This document shows, one piece after another, positions 8,171 through 16,262 of a stretch of 64,000 bases of DNA (the first letter of the stretch is position 1; every line of letters begins with the position of its first letter). Both the position numbers and the translations under genes were made by a program. The DNA lies in the NCBI RefSeq assembly GCF_017168195.1, contig NZ_JADNYL010000004.1, positions 124,001-188,000 on the forward strand. The letters are read 5' to 3'. The notes under the pieces are model-generated. The model did no database searches. It saw nothing but the letters and a program-made list of their open reading frames with translations, and was not told where the DNA came from. This DNA is from Thalassotalea sp. G2M2-11 (GTDB taxonomy: Bacteria; Pseudomonadota; Gammaproteobacteria; Enterobacterales; Alteromonadaceae).

Positions 8171-10480
8171 GTGAAACGTAATCCAATATTGATGCGAAGC
8201 GAGATGATATCGCATGAAGAAGTAAAACGACTCAAGCTAAATATCTATAAGGCTTTTGCAGCCAAGGTTTGTTTTATTTTTATTGTATTGTGCATAACGG
8301 CACAATTATCATATAACTTTGTTTATCAACAAAAGCTCCAAAACCTTAGTACAAACGCTGGTGTACACTTAAATACGGTGGATTCTCTTATCCATAATAA
8401 CCTTGATTTTATGGAGAGCCAGGTTCAACAGTTTGTTACGGATACAGAATTACATCGATATCTCATTACAGGCAATGATCTGTCAAAACAGTTCATTCTC
8501 AACGAATGGCAAACCATTGCAGAACGGTTGAAATGGTTTTCAAAAATAGAGCTGATCACTTATTCCAGTGTTGGCAACTTACGTGTCGATTATGATCCGT
8601 TACTGCAACAGGCGATGGTTTCTGATTCTGTAGAACATCAAAAAACTCGTTTTAACGAATATAACAAAGAAGTTTCAGCCAATGAAAATTTATATGTTTC
8701 CACTATCAGGTTAAACAAAGAGTATAACGAGCCAACTTACCCTTTAATGCCGATCATCAATATTGCCAGTAAAATCGTGATCACGAAAAATCGCACTGAA
8801 GGTTTTATTGAGGCTAGTATTCTTGCCAACAAGTTATTAGATCCTATTATCCAATCGAGGAAAAGTGCCACCAACAACGTTCTGTTAGTTGACCAAGATG
8901 GTTTTTATATCCAAGGGGAAAGTGACGAACAAGAATGGGGGCAAGATATTCAATCAAGGAGTATATATAACTTTGCCAAGGCCTTTCCTGAGCAGTGGCA
9001 AAAAATGCTGAGTGAGGAGCAAGGTAAGATTTCTATTGAAGGTTACACGTTTATTTTTAGGACCTTGTCCTTCAGCCATGGAATTAACAATGCTAGTTAT
9101 ATATTAATTGACCAAATAAGTGATAGCTACATCCAAGATGTTATCTATCAGCAAACCATGTCTCTGTACATTTTCCATATCGTGTTATTCCTTGTATTGA
9201 CACTGGCACTTTGGTTTAACCATAGTCATAAAATAACGAAAAGAATTCAGCAATATTCACTCGAGTTGGTCTCCGTTTTGTTTAATTCTGGAGACGCAAT
9301 CTTTATTACAGATAAAAAATGGCAATTAACAACGGTTAATCAGGTATTTATACAATTAACAAAATACCAGCCTGCCGATATCTTAAATCGAGGAATTCAT
9401 GAAATATTGATCGAGCAGTCAACACCATTTGAAGATACGGAGATAGAGCAAACTATTGCACGAAAAGGCTTATGGCGTGGCAAGCTTAATCTTAGTAGAA
9501 AAAATAGTGTTGCGATTCCATGCCTTTTTTCTATTGTACCGGTTAAAGATAGCAACAATGCAATTACTCATTATGTTACCCATATTATCGACATCACTGA
9601 ACAGGAAGCGATTGAAGCTCAATTGAAACTGGCAGCAGTTGCACTGGAAACCCAGGCTGGCATTTTAATTACGGATAACAAAGGTATCATCCAAAGGGTT
9701 AATTCTTCTTTTGAAGAAATCACTGGCTATAGTTCTGCGGAAGTTGTTAACAAAACACCTAAAGTTCTCTCTTCAGATGTACATACAGAAGAGTTTTATG
9801 AAAAGATGTGGGATGACATCAATCAAAAAGGTCATTGGGAAGGGGAAATATGGAATAAGCGTAAAAATGGTGAAGTGTATCCTCAGTGGAGCGCCATTAC
9901 CTGCATAAAAAACAATAACAACAAAGTAAAAAACTATGTAGAAACTTTCCATGATATTACCATCAGAAAAAATCTTGAAAAGAAATTGGAATCAATGGCA
10001 AGCACAGACCCTCTTACTGGCTGCTTAAATAGACGGAGTTTGGAAGAAAGGTTTAATGAACAAGTAAGCACAGCAAAACGTTATCACCAATCGTTTGGAT
10101 TAATCATTTTTGATATAGACCACTTTAAATTAGTCAATGATAACTATGGACACGATCAAGGTGATGAAATTCTTATCCAAGTCGCTAAGCAAGCTAAAAA
10201 GACACTGAGAGAACCAGACATTGTTGCTCGATGGGGAGGGGAAGAATTTGTCGTTATACTGCCGTTAAACACTATAGATGAATCACTTTTAACTGCTGAA
10301 CGCTTGCGTAATTCATTCAAAACCATGAACTCTACTCCGAACATTACTTGTAGCTTTGGTGTTACAAGTTATCAGCTTAATGATAGTTTTGCTGCTATGA
10401 TCAAACGTGCTGATACTGCCCTTTATAAAGCAAAAGAATCTGGCAGAGATAAAGTCATATTGGCGAGAGAAACCACTTAA
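8171..10480 (+). CDS. diguanylate cyclase with extracytoplasmic sensor and two PAS domains
   Basis: The 769-residue protein has a membrane segment near residues 30-47, a periplasmic region to about 330 (Cache-like size), and a second membrane segment at about 333-350. Two PAS domains follow (about 365-475 and 485-605) and then a GGDEF domain (about 610-765). The active-site motif is GGEEF within ARWGGEEFVV, a functional variant. An inhibitory RxxD site (REPD) lies exactly five residues before it, so product inhibition is expected. It makes c-di-GMP from GTP. The GTG start at 8171 has GAGAG ten bases upstream, but in-frame ATGs at 8192 and 8204 are alternatives. It lies 31 bases after the histidine kinase, likely the same operon. 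Confidence 0.87.
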   Translation: MKRNPILMRSEMISHEEVKRLKLNIYKAFAAKVCFIFIVLCITAQLSYNFVYQQKLQNLSTNAGVHLNTVDSLIHNNLDFMESQVQQFVTDTELHRYLITGNDLSKQFILNEWQTIAERLKWFSKIELITYSSVGNLRVDYDPLLQQAMVSDSVEHQKTRFNEYNKEVSANENLYVSTIRLNKEYNEPTYPLMPIINIASKIVITKNRTEGFIEASILANKLLDPIIQSRKSATNNVLLVDQDGFYIQGESDEQEWGQDIQSRSIYNFAKAFPEQWQKMLSEEQGKISIEGYTFIFRTLSFSHGINNASYILIDQISDSYIQDVIYQQTMSLYIFHIVLFLVLTLALWFNHSHKITKRIQQYSLELVSVLFNSGDAIFITDKKWQLTTVNQVFIQLTKYQPADILNRGIHEILIEQSTPFEDTEIEQTIARKGLWRGKLNLSRKNSVAIPCLFSIVPVKDSNNAITHYVTHIIDITEQEAIEAQLKLAAVALETQAGILITDNKGIIQRVNSSFEEITGYSSAEVVNKTPKVLSSDVHTEEFYEKMWDDINQKGHWEGEIWNKRKNGEVYPQWSAITCIKNNNNKVKNYVETFHDITIRKNLEKKLESMASTDPLTGCLNRRSLEERFNEQVSTAKRYHQSFGLIIFDIDHFKLVNDNYGHDQGDEILIQVAKQAKKTLREPDIVARWGGEEFVVILPLNTIDESLLTAERLRNSFKTMNSTPNITCSFGVTSYQLNDSFAAMIKRADTALYKAKESGRDKVILARETT

Positions 10481-10696
10481 GTCCGATTCAAAAACTAGAT
10501 AAATTAAAGGTTTCTTCACGTAAGTATTTGGCTAGTGCTAACTATTTAAAGCTTTGCGTAGCTTTAAAATCACTTTGGCAAAAAAACTGATGAGCTCTCA
10601 AGTAAAGTAAACTCTGCTCACTCTGATAAACGCTATATCCTTCTACTTCTGTATATCAAGCGACCTTGTATGAGGTGAACTCATATTTACATACAG

Positions 10697-10712
10697 GCAC
10701 AATATATAGTGT
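10697..10712. promoter_or_regulatory. NrdR box 1
   Basis: The 16-base sequence GCACAATATATAGTGT fits the NrdR box consensus acaCwAtATaTwGtgt. A second copy starts 31 bases later, three helical turns away with a 15-base gap, which is the standard arrangement for cooperative NrdR binding. NrdR represses ribonucleotide reductase operons, and the downstream genes are nrdG and nrdD. The pairing and context make the call strong. Confidence 0.9.
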
Positions 10713-10727
10713 TTTTTAAAAATATTA

Positions 10728-10743
10728 TCACTATATATTGTGC
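10728..10743. promoter_or_regulatory. NrdR box 2
   Basis: TCACTATATATTGTGC is the inverted-orientation match of box 1 and fits the same consensus. The inner 14 bases are the exact reverse complement of those in box 1. It ends four bases before the FNR site, so NrdR bound here could interfere with FNR activation. Confidence 0.9.
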
Positions 10744-10746
10744 TTT

Positions 10747-10760
10747 TTGATCTAAATCAA
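10747..10760. promoter_or_regulatory. FNR binding site, perfect palindrome
   Basis: TTGATCTAAATCAA matches the FNR consensus TTGAT-N4-ATCAA at every defined base. Its centre (10753.5) would be at about -41.5 for a start point near 10795, the usual class II activator position. It predicts anaerobic induction of nrdGD. Confidence 0.88.
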
Positions 10761-10782
10761 TATCTCATGGAAAGCAAATTGA

Positions 10783-10788
10783 TGTAAT
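10783..10788 (+). promoter_or_regulatory. likely -10 element of the nrdGD promoter
   Basis: TGTAAT lies 22 bases after the FNR site, where a -10 box is expected if FNR sits at -41.5. There is no good -35, which is normal for FNR class II promoters. The start point would be near 10795, giving a leader of about 25 bases. Confidence 0.5.
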
Positions 10789-10819
10789 GACCGCACCTTT
10801 TTAGTGAATCAAATTACTT

Positions 10820-11302
10820 ATGCATTACAGTCATCCACAGATAGTCTTTCAAGAGGTACCCGGTGAGATCAGCTTGGCATTTTCTATTTCTGGCTGCAAT
10901 CTTGGCTGTAAAGGCTGTCACTCTGCACATACATGGGCACCCGATTATGGTGAGGAGTTAACTGACACCGTGCTATTAAGCTGGATCAATAAATATCCCA
11001 AAATGATCACTACCGTATTATTTTACGGAGGGGAGTGGCAGCCAGAGATACTCAATAAATTATTAGCCATTGTACGTTTAAATGGATTAAAAACCGCGCT
11101 TTATACCGGCATGGAGTTGCAGACTGTGCCTAAGCCATTACTTAAAAATCTGACCTATCTCAAGACAGGACGTTTTGTTAAAGCTCTTGGGGGTATAGAT
11201 AGTCCTAGTTCAAACCAGCGTTTTTTTAATATAGAAACCGGTGAAGAACTGACACATCTTTTTCGTCATACAGACAATTGTATATCTATCACTAATATCT
11301 AA
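10820..11302 (+). CDS. nrdG: anaerobic ribonucleoside-triphosphate reductase activating protein
   Basis: The 160-residue radical SAM activase carries the cluster motif CxxxCxxC as CNLGCKGC (Cys26, 30, 33), with the NrdG hallmark GCHSAHTW following. Using a 4Fe-4S cluster and S-adenosylmethionine it generates the glycyl radical on NrdD. Length matches the family (about 155 residues). It precedes nrdD by 15 bases; in E. coli the order is the reverse. The operon is preceded by NrdR and FNR sites, so expression should rise without oxygen and fall when dNTPs or ATP signal sufficiency through NrdR. Confidence 0.92.
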   Translation: MHYSHPQIVFQEVPGEISLAFSISGCNLGCKGCHSAHTWAPDYGEELTDTVLLSWINKYPKMITTVLFYGGEWQPEILNKLLAIVRLNGLKTALYTGMELQTVPKPLLKNLTYLKTGRFVKALGGIDSPSSNQRFFNIETGEELTHLFRHTDNCISITNI

Positions 11303-11317
11303 CTAATCGGAGGCACA

Positions 11318-13114
11318 ATGCTTCATTTATCCCCTGAACAGCTTGCTGTTAAAACTTCATTTATCAATAATTATTTTGTTGCCGAAAATGCCGCAGAAGG
11401 ATCGCAATTTGATGCTAACGCTAACGTTTCATCGCAAAATATTGCCACTATGGAACAAGAAGTATTTAAAGATTTATACATCCAATTGAATCGGGCAAAA
11501 ATGGTAGCCAAGATCCGTGAAATGTTTGATGAAGAGCTGGCGAACGAGTATGTTCGTCAGTTAGATAATCATGAAATTTATGCACATGACGAGACATCTT
11601 TAAAGCCTTATTGTGCATCGGTATCGCTGTATCCATTCTTGTTTGATGGTGTGACCAAGCTTGGTGGCGAATCTAAAGCTCCCAAACACTTTCATGCTTT
11701 TTGTGGCTCTTTTATTAATCTGGTTTTTGCTATTAGCGCACAGTTTGCTGGTGCGATAGCAACGGTGGAATTTTTACTTTATTGCGATCACTTTTTAAGT
11801 CAATTCGGCGATGATTATCTGGATACACATGAAAAAGAAGTTATTCAGGGCTTTCAACATGTGGTGTACAGTTTAAATCAACCGGCAGCGGCACGTGGTT
11901 ATCAATCGGTATTCTGGAATATCTCTATTTATGATCGCTACTACTTTGACTCTATGTTTGGTGATTTTGTTTTTCCCGATCCGATCAATGAAGGTGAATT
12001 CATCAAGCCAGATTTTGACCGTTTCAATAAACTACAGCACTTTTTTATGAAGTGGTTTAATGAAGAGCGTCAAAAAGCGGTATTAACCTTCCCTGTGGTG
12101 ACCGCGGCGATTTTAAATGAAGATGGCAAGGCGAAAGATCGTGAGTTTACCGCTTTTCTGGCGGATGAAATGAGTCAGGGTAATTCGTTTTTTATCTATC
12201 AATCAGACAGTGCCGACTCACTGGCCTCTTGCTGTCGTTTGCGTAATGAGATCAGCGACAACAGTTTCTCGTATTCTTTAGGAGCGGGCGGGGTATCTAC
12301 TGGTTCAATCAATGTGATCACCCTTAACGTCAATCGCATGATCCAAGATGGCCGCTCCATTACCGATGAAGTTAAAAAAATTCATAAATATCAACTAGCG
12401 TATCGCGCTATTATCCAAGAACTGTTCGATGTCGGCGCCTTACCTGTCTACAATGCAGGCTTTATTAGTCTAGATAAGCAGTTTTTAACCATTGGGCTTA
12501 ATGGTTTAGTTGAAGCGGCAGAATTTCTGGGGATAGAACCTAGTAATAATGCTGAATATATCGAATTTTTACAAACGCAACTTAAACAAGTATTTGAGCT
12601 TAATAAACAGGCAAAAACTGAGCATGGTTATATGTTTAACACCGAATTAGTACCGGCGGAAAACCTAGGGGTAAAAAATGCCAAGTGGGATAGTAAAGAC
12701 GGTTATCAGGTCGGCCGCGATTGCTATAACAGCTATTTTTACCGAGTTGAAGATGATGAGCAGATTAATGCCATGGATAAACTAGTACTGCATGGCGAGC
12801 AGGTCTTGCAATATTTAGATGGTGGTTCAGCATTACACCTTAATCTGGAAGAGCATTTGAATCAAACGGGATACATCAATTTAATTGATGCCAGTGCCGC
12901 TTCGGGTTGCAACTACTGGTGCACTAATATTAAGGTGACCATTTGCAATAGTTGTGATCATATTGATAAACGCACCCTGACCAGCTGCTCGTGCTGTAAT
13001 AGCCTTGACGTTGATTATGGTACCCGCATCATCGGTTATTTAAAGCGCGTCAGTAACTTTAGCAAAGCACGCCAGAAAGAACACGACTTGCGTCATTACC
13101 ATATCAAACAGTAA
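11318..13114 (+). CDS. nrdD: class III anaerobic ribonucleoside-triphosphate reductase, no ATP-cone seen
   Basis: The 598-residue enzyme reduces ribonucleotides anaerobically with a glycyl radical. The radical site is Gly573 in RIIGYL near the C-terminus, preceded by a zinc site (CNSC at about 544 and CSCC at about 561). A thiyl-site region is seen in SCCRLRN at about 303-308. It is about 110 residues shorter than E. coli NrdD (712), and the N-terminus lacks the ATP-cone pattern (VIKRDG-type start), so the usual dATP allosteric overall-activity switch seems absent. Its C-terminal half (FNTELVPAENLG) resembles shorter NrdD forms, not the enterobacterial one. GGAGG precedes the ATG. Function is secure; the reductant (formate or a thiol protein) is not. 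Confidence 0.93.
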   Translation: MLHLSPEQLAVKTSFINNYFVAENAAEGSQFDANANVSSQNIATMEQEVFKDLYIQLNRAKMVAKIREMFDEELANEYVRQLDNHEIYAHDETSLKPYCASVSLYPFLFDGVTKLGGESKAPKHFHAFCGSFINLVFAISAQFAGAIATVEFLLYCDHFLSQFGDDYLDTHEKEVIQGFQHVVYSLNQPAAARGYQSVFWNISIYDRYYFDSMFGDFVFPDPINEGEFIKPDFDRFNKLQHFFMKWFNEERQKAVLTFPVVTAAILNEDGKAKDREFTAFLADEMSQGNSFFIYQSDSADSLASCCRLRNEISDNSFSYSLGAGGVSTGSINVITLNVNRMIQDGRSITDEVKKIHKYQLAYRAIIQELFDVGALPVYNAGFISLDKQFLTIGLNGLVEAAEFLGIEPSNNAEYIEFLQTQLKQVFELNKQAKTEHGYMFNTELVPAENLGVKNAKWDSKDGYQVGRDCYNSYFYRVEDDEQINAMDKLVLHGEQVLQYLDGGSALHLNLEEHLNQTGYINLIDASAASGCNYWCTNIKVTICNSCDHIDKRTLTSCSCCNSLDVDYGTRIIGYLKRVSNFSKARQKEHDLRHYHIKQ

Positions 13115-13152
13115 TGGCTGATATTGGTAATCATATTATTTAATATCTAGAA

Positions 13153-13175
13153 GGAGACATTGCATCAATGTCTCC
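13153..13175. terminator. hairpin after nrdD, possible terminator
   Basis: A perfect 10-bp stem (GGAGACATTG with CAATGTCTCC) has a 3-base loop and starts 38 bases after the nrdD stop. No T-run follows, so it may act as an RNA 3'-end stabiliser or factor-dependent terminator and not a classical one. Confidence 0.45.
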
Positions 13176-13254
13176 GTCGTTAACCGCTTTGTTCACTGTG
13201 TGTTGATAATTCCACTTCCAGTAAATTCGGACAGGTTTTTGTGAAGGTATGTAA

Positions 13255-13277
13255 ACGCCCTTGATAGATAAGGGCGT
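13255..13277 (-). terminator. hairpin after M1 aminopeptidase gene
   Basis: ACGCCCTT pairs with AAGGGCGT around a 7-base loop, four bases beyond the aminopeptidase stop on the minus strand. The minus strand continues with TTTACA, a weak T-tract, so it probably ends the aminopeptidase transcript between two convergent genes. Confidence 0.5.
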
Positions 13278-13281
13278 CATA

Positions 13282-15993
13282 TCAAATACTCACTTCCATT
13301 TGTGATTCTTTTAAGGCAACGCACATTTCAATTTTCTCAAGTGTGGTTGATAAATAGCGCTCGCTTGCAGGGTTATCTTCTAGCTTTGCTTTGAAGAAGG
13401 TTTCAACATCATTGCGCATCTCTTTGCTACAGAAACCTGCACCTATGATTGGCGCCATGGCTAAGTACTTTTTGGGAATAACCATCGCAATGAAACCATA
13501 TTTATCTTTTAACCATTGATAAACGCCCTGCTGGTTTTCTTTTTGACTCATATGGCTGCCTAATAAGGTTAAGCGCTCGTTTACTCGTAACGATAATGAG
13601 GTCATGAGATCAAGAACCATTGCTGAAATTTGAGGATCTTTACTGCGCCCCAGTGCAACAAGTAAACGTTGACGAATTGTGCCATCGTCGGTGTTATCTA
13701 ACTGCGCAATCAGAGCTTGGGCAAATGGCTGACCATAAACTTTTACACCGCTTGCCAATGCAGGTGCCATTAATTCAACTTCAACTGCATCAATATTAAG
13801 TTGGCCATCACCTTCAAAGCCGATCAGTGTTTTCCCCATCGCAGCTAGTTCATTAAGTAACTCTGGTTGCTCTAAGGTGAGTGCCACTAAGTTAATTAAG
13901 GTTTTTCTCAGTAGCTTTGTTTCTACGGGATTGTCTTTGTCAAATGAGGTGTTGGCATATAAGCCGATGTCCGCAAGTTTTGGTTGATATAAAGACGATA
14001 GATAGGCAGAAATCTCGCCTTTTTCTTGCTTGGTCGCAATGTTATTAGAAATAAACTTGATCGTACCAACGGGTTGGCTAATTAAATCCCAATCTGTATC
14101 GGCAATAATAGGTTTTATTGCTGCAAGATAATGAGAGGCATCAATTCGCCCTGCTTTAAATTCTGCCGCTAAGTTACTAGCAACGGTATATTTTTCGGCG
14201 GCTGAGAGTTTATCGAACTGTGCCATTAATGCCGATTGCTGTTGATGTGATAACGACCAACGATAATAACCTTTACCTTGGTTGTTTGGCATGATGGCTA
14301 ATGGGCATTGGTCTGTGGTTAACGCAAAGGTTTCTATTGGCTGCGTTAACATTTGACATTGCTTATTCTGCCCAGTTTCACCAATGGTGGTTATACAAAC
14401 TGGCATGGTCCACGTTTGTGCAGATGATGAACCAGCGCCTACAGGTAAATACCGTGATTGCTCAAAAGTCACTGTGTTACCTTGTTCACTACATTGGTAG
14501 TTTACATTAACCAGCGGGACGCCTTTTTGATTCAAAAAGCTTTCAAAAGCGGCCTTGATATTCGCTTTGTCTGAGTTTTTTTCAATAGATTCAATAAATT
14601 GAATTGCGTTCGCGTGCCCAAAAGCATATTGTTTTAAATGATAACGCACGCCCTCTTTAAATGCTTGCTTACCAATGTAGTCCTCAAGCATTTGCAACAC
14701 TGCACCGCCTTTTTGATAAGTGATCCCATCAAAAGCACTTTCTATATCGCCATTGTTTTTAATTGGTTCTCTGATTTGACGAGTATCGATGTAGACATCG
14801 CTGTTCATTACTCCGTGACCTGAGCGAACCATCGCTCGCTCAAAACCAAATTCAGGATTCCAATTATTCATTGAAATATCCGCCATCCAGGTGGCAAATG
14901 ATTCATTTAACCAAATATCATCCCACCAAGGCATAGTGACTAAATTACCAAACCATTGATGAGCAAGTTCGTGGGCATGAACGCGGGCATAACTACGTTG
15001 TTGATCTAAGGTTGGCTTATCGCCAAGTAATAATAGTTGCTCCCGATAGGTGATCAGGCCTGCATTTTCCATGGCACCAGCAGCAAAATCAGGAACGGCA
15101 ACGATATCTAATTTTTCGTAAGGATAAGGCATGCCAAAATAATTTTCTAATGTCGCTAATATTGAGGCTGTATTTGCCAACGCATAGGTCATTTCTTTAC
15201 CTTTGCCTTTTGTGGCGATGCCGCGTAACGGAATTTCAACATCACGAATATCTGATGTGGGGATTGCGGCGTGTTCGATCACATCTAAATCACCCACAGC
15301 AACGGCGATCAGGTACGTAGGCAGAGGCTTAGTTGTTTTAAAAGTAAGGCGCTTGAAACCGTTAGCTGTTTGTTGTTCATCAATTTGTGGAGTGTTCGCA
15401 AACCCTTGATACGATTGCTTAACCTCTAGCGCAATATCAAACGGTGTTTTAAAGCGCGGTTCATCAAAGCTAGGAAAAGCTAAGCGAGCATAGTTTGGTT
15501 CAAACTGGGTAAAAGCATAACTTTCACCTGCTTCTTTGACTAAATAAAGGCCAGATAAATCACTAGCTAAAGAACCAGCAAAACTAATTGATATTTGGCC
15601 ATTTTGAGGGGGTAATTCATGCGCAGCACTGAGTTTAACTACACCAGAATGTCCCATTTCTTTATAAGTCAGTGGTGTAACAGTACCGTCTGCATGAGTG
15701 AAGCTTGCCTCAGAAGCTGAGATGTTTTCCCCATGTAGCCATAATTCTTCAGTGGCCTTAGCTAAATCAACATTGATCATAACTTTGCCAGAAAACGCAC
15801 TATTGTCGGGATCTATTTTGAGCGTTAAGTTGTAGTGGGTAGGAGTAAGCCATTGCGGTAATTTGCTTTGTGGTGATGCAGCTTGTTCAGCTAAGTCTGT
15901 TCGTTTTTGCCACTGTTGATATTGTTGATAGCCGATGCCTGAAACCACAGCAATAACGACAAGGTATAGTAATCCTTTAAAAAATTTCTTCAT
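13282..15993 (-). CDS. M1-family zinc aminopeptidase, membrane anchored
   Basis: The 903-residue protein belongs to the gluzincin M1 aminopeptidases. It has the substrate motif GAMENAG and the zinc site HELAH followed after 18 residues by NE (WLNESFATW), near residue 340. An N-terminal hydrophobic segment (about 8-21) is an uncleaved anchor or signal, so the catalytic domain probably faces the periplasm, unlike cytoplasmic PepN. The layout (beta-saddle, thermolysin-like domain, C-terminal helical domain) fits the length. It would remove N-terminal residues from peptides imported into the periplasm, typical of marine peptide users. It stands alone, convergent with nrdD and divergent from fumC, with an inverted repeat in its leader. 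Confidence 0.9.
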   Translation of the reverse strand: MKKFFKGLLYLVVIAVVSGIGYQQYQQWQKRTDLAEQAASPQSKLPQWLTPTHYNLTLKIDPDNSAFSGKVMINVDLAKATEELWLHGENISASEASFTHADGTVTPLTYKEMGHSGVVKLSAAHELPPQNGQISISFAGSLASDLSGLYLVKEAGESYAFTQFEPNYARLAFPSFDEPRFKTPFDIALEVKQSYQGFANTPQIDEQQTANGFKRLTFKTTKPLPTYLIAVAVGDLDVIEHAAIPTSDIRDVEIPLRGIATKGKGKEMTYALANTASILATLENYFGMPYPYEKLDIVAVPDFAAGAMENAGLITYREQLLLLGDKPTLDQQRSYARVHAHELAHQWFGNLVTMPWWDDIWLNESFATWMADISMNNWNPEFGFERAMVRSGHGVMNSDVYIDTRQIREPIKNNGDIESAFDGITYQKGGAVLQMLEDYIGKQAFKEGVRYHLKQYAFGHANAIQFIESIEKNSDKANIKAAFESFLNQKGVPLVNVNYQCSEQGNTVTFEQSRYLPVGAGSSSAQTWTMPVCITTIGETGQNKQCQMLTQPIETFALTTDQCPLAIMPNNQGKGYYRWSLSHQQQSALMAQFDKLSAAEKYTVASNLAAEFKAGRIDASHYLAAIKPIIADTDWDLISQPVGTIKFISNNIATKQEKGEISAYLSSLYQPKLADIGLYANTSFDKDNPVETKLLRKTLINLVALTLEQPELLNELAAMGKTLIGFEGDGQLNIDAVEVELMAPALASGVKVYGQPFAQALIAQLDNTDDGTIRQRLLVALGRSKDPQISAMVLDLMTSLSLRVNERLTLLGSHMSQKENQQGVYQWLKDKYGFIAMVIPKKYLAMAPIIGAGFCSKEMRNDVETFFKAKLEDNPASERYLSTTLEKIEMCVALKESQMEVSI

Positions 15994-16035
15994 GATGTCC
16001 TATTTTTATTATTATTTTTATTAATATGTCTAAAA

Positions 16036-16069
16036 TATCTTGGCAAAAAAAACAGCTATTGCCAAGATA
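16036..16069. promoter_or_regulatory. inverted repeat in the leader of the aminopeptidase gene
   Basis: TATCTTGGCAA (16036-16046) pairs perfectly with TTGCCAAGATA (16059-16069) around a 12-base loop. It lies 43-76 bases upstream of the aminopeptidase ATG on the minus strand. It could be an operator or a leader hairpin. On the minus strand the loop holds eight T residues, which is unlike a classical terminator. No known regulator is assigned. Confidence 0.5.
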
Positions 16070-16262
16070 AAAATTGCGCGGGCTGAAGCTGCACAAATGC
16101 CTCTCTAGCCTTGAGGGTATTTTGTTTACCTTAGTGTGGCAAACGTATGTGTTGGCAATCCTTTGCCGATAGGGTTTCATTGATTTACCCATTATTTTTT
16201 ATGCTTTGCTAAGCTAAAGGTTATTCCACGACCGATCCCATTGGTAAATAAGGAAACCATTT

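Larger units (their letters stand above)
10481..10819. other. intergenic control region upstream of nrdG
   Basis: This stretch has no gene. A 9-bp perfect hairpin (10545-10553 with 10560-10568, loop of 6) lies after the diguanylate cyclase gene but lacks a T-run, so it is only a weak terminator candidate. The right half carries two NrdR boxes, an FNR site and a likely promoter for nrdGD, listed separately. Confidence 0.6.
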
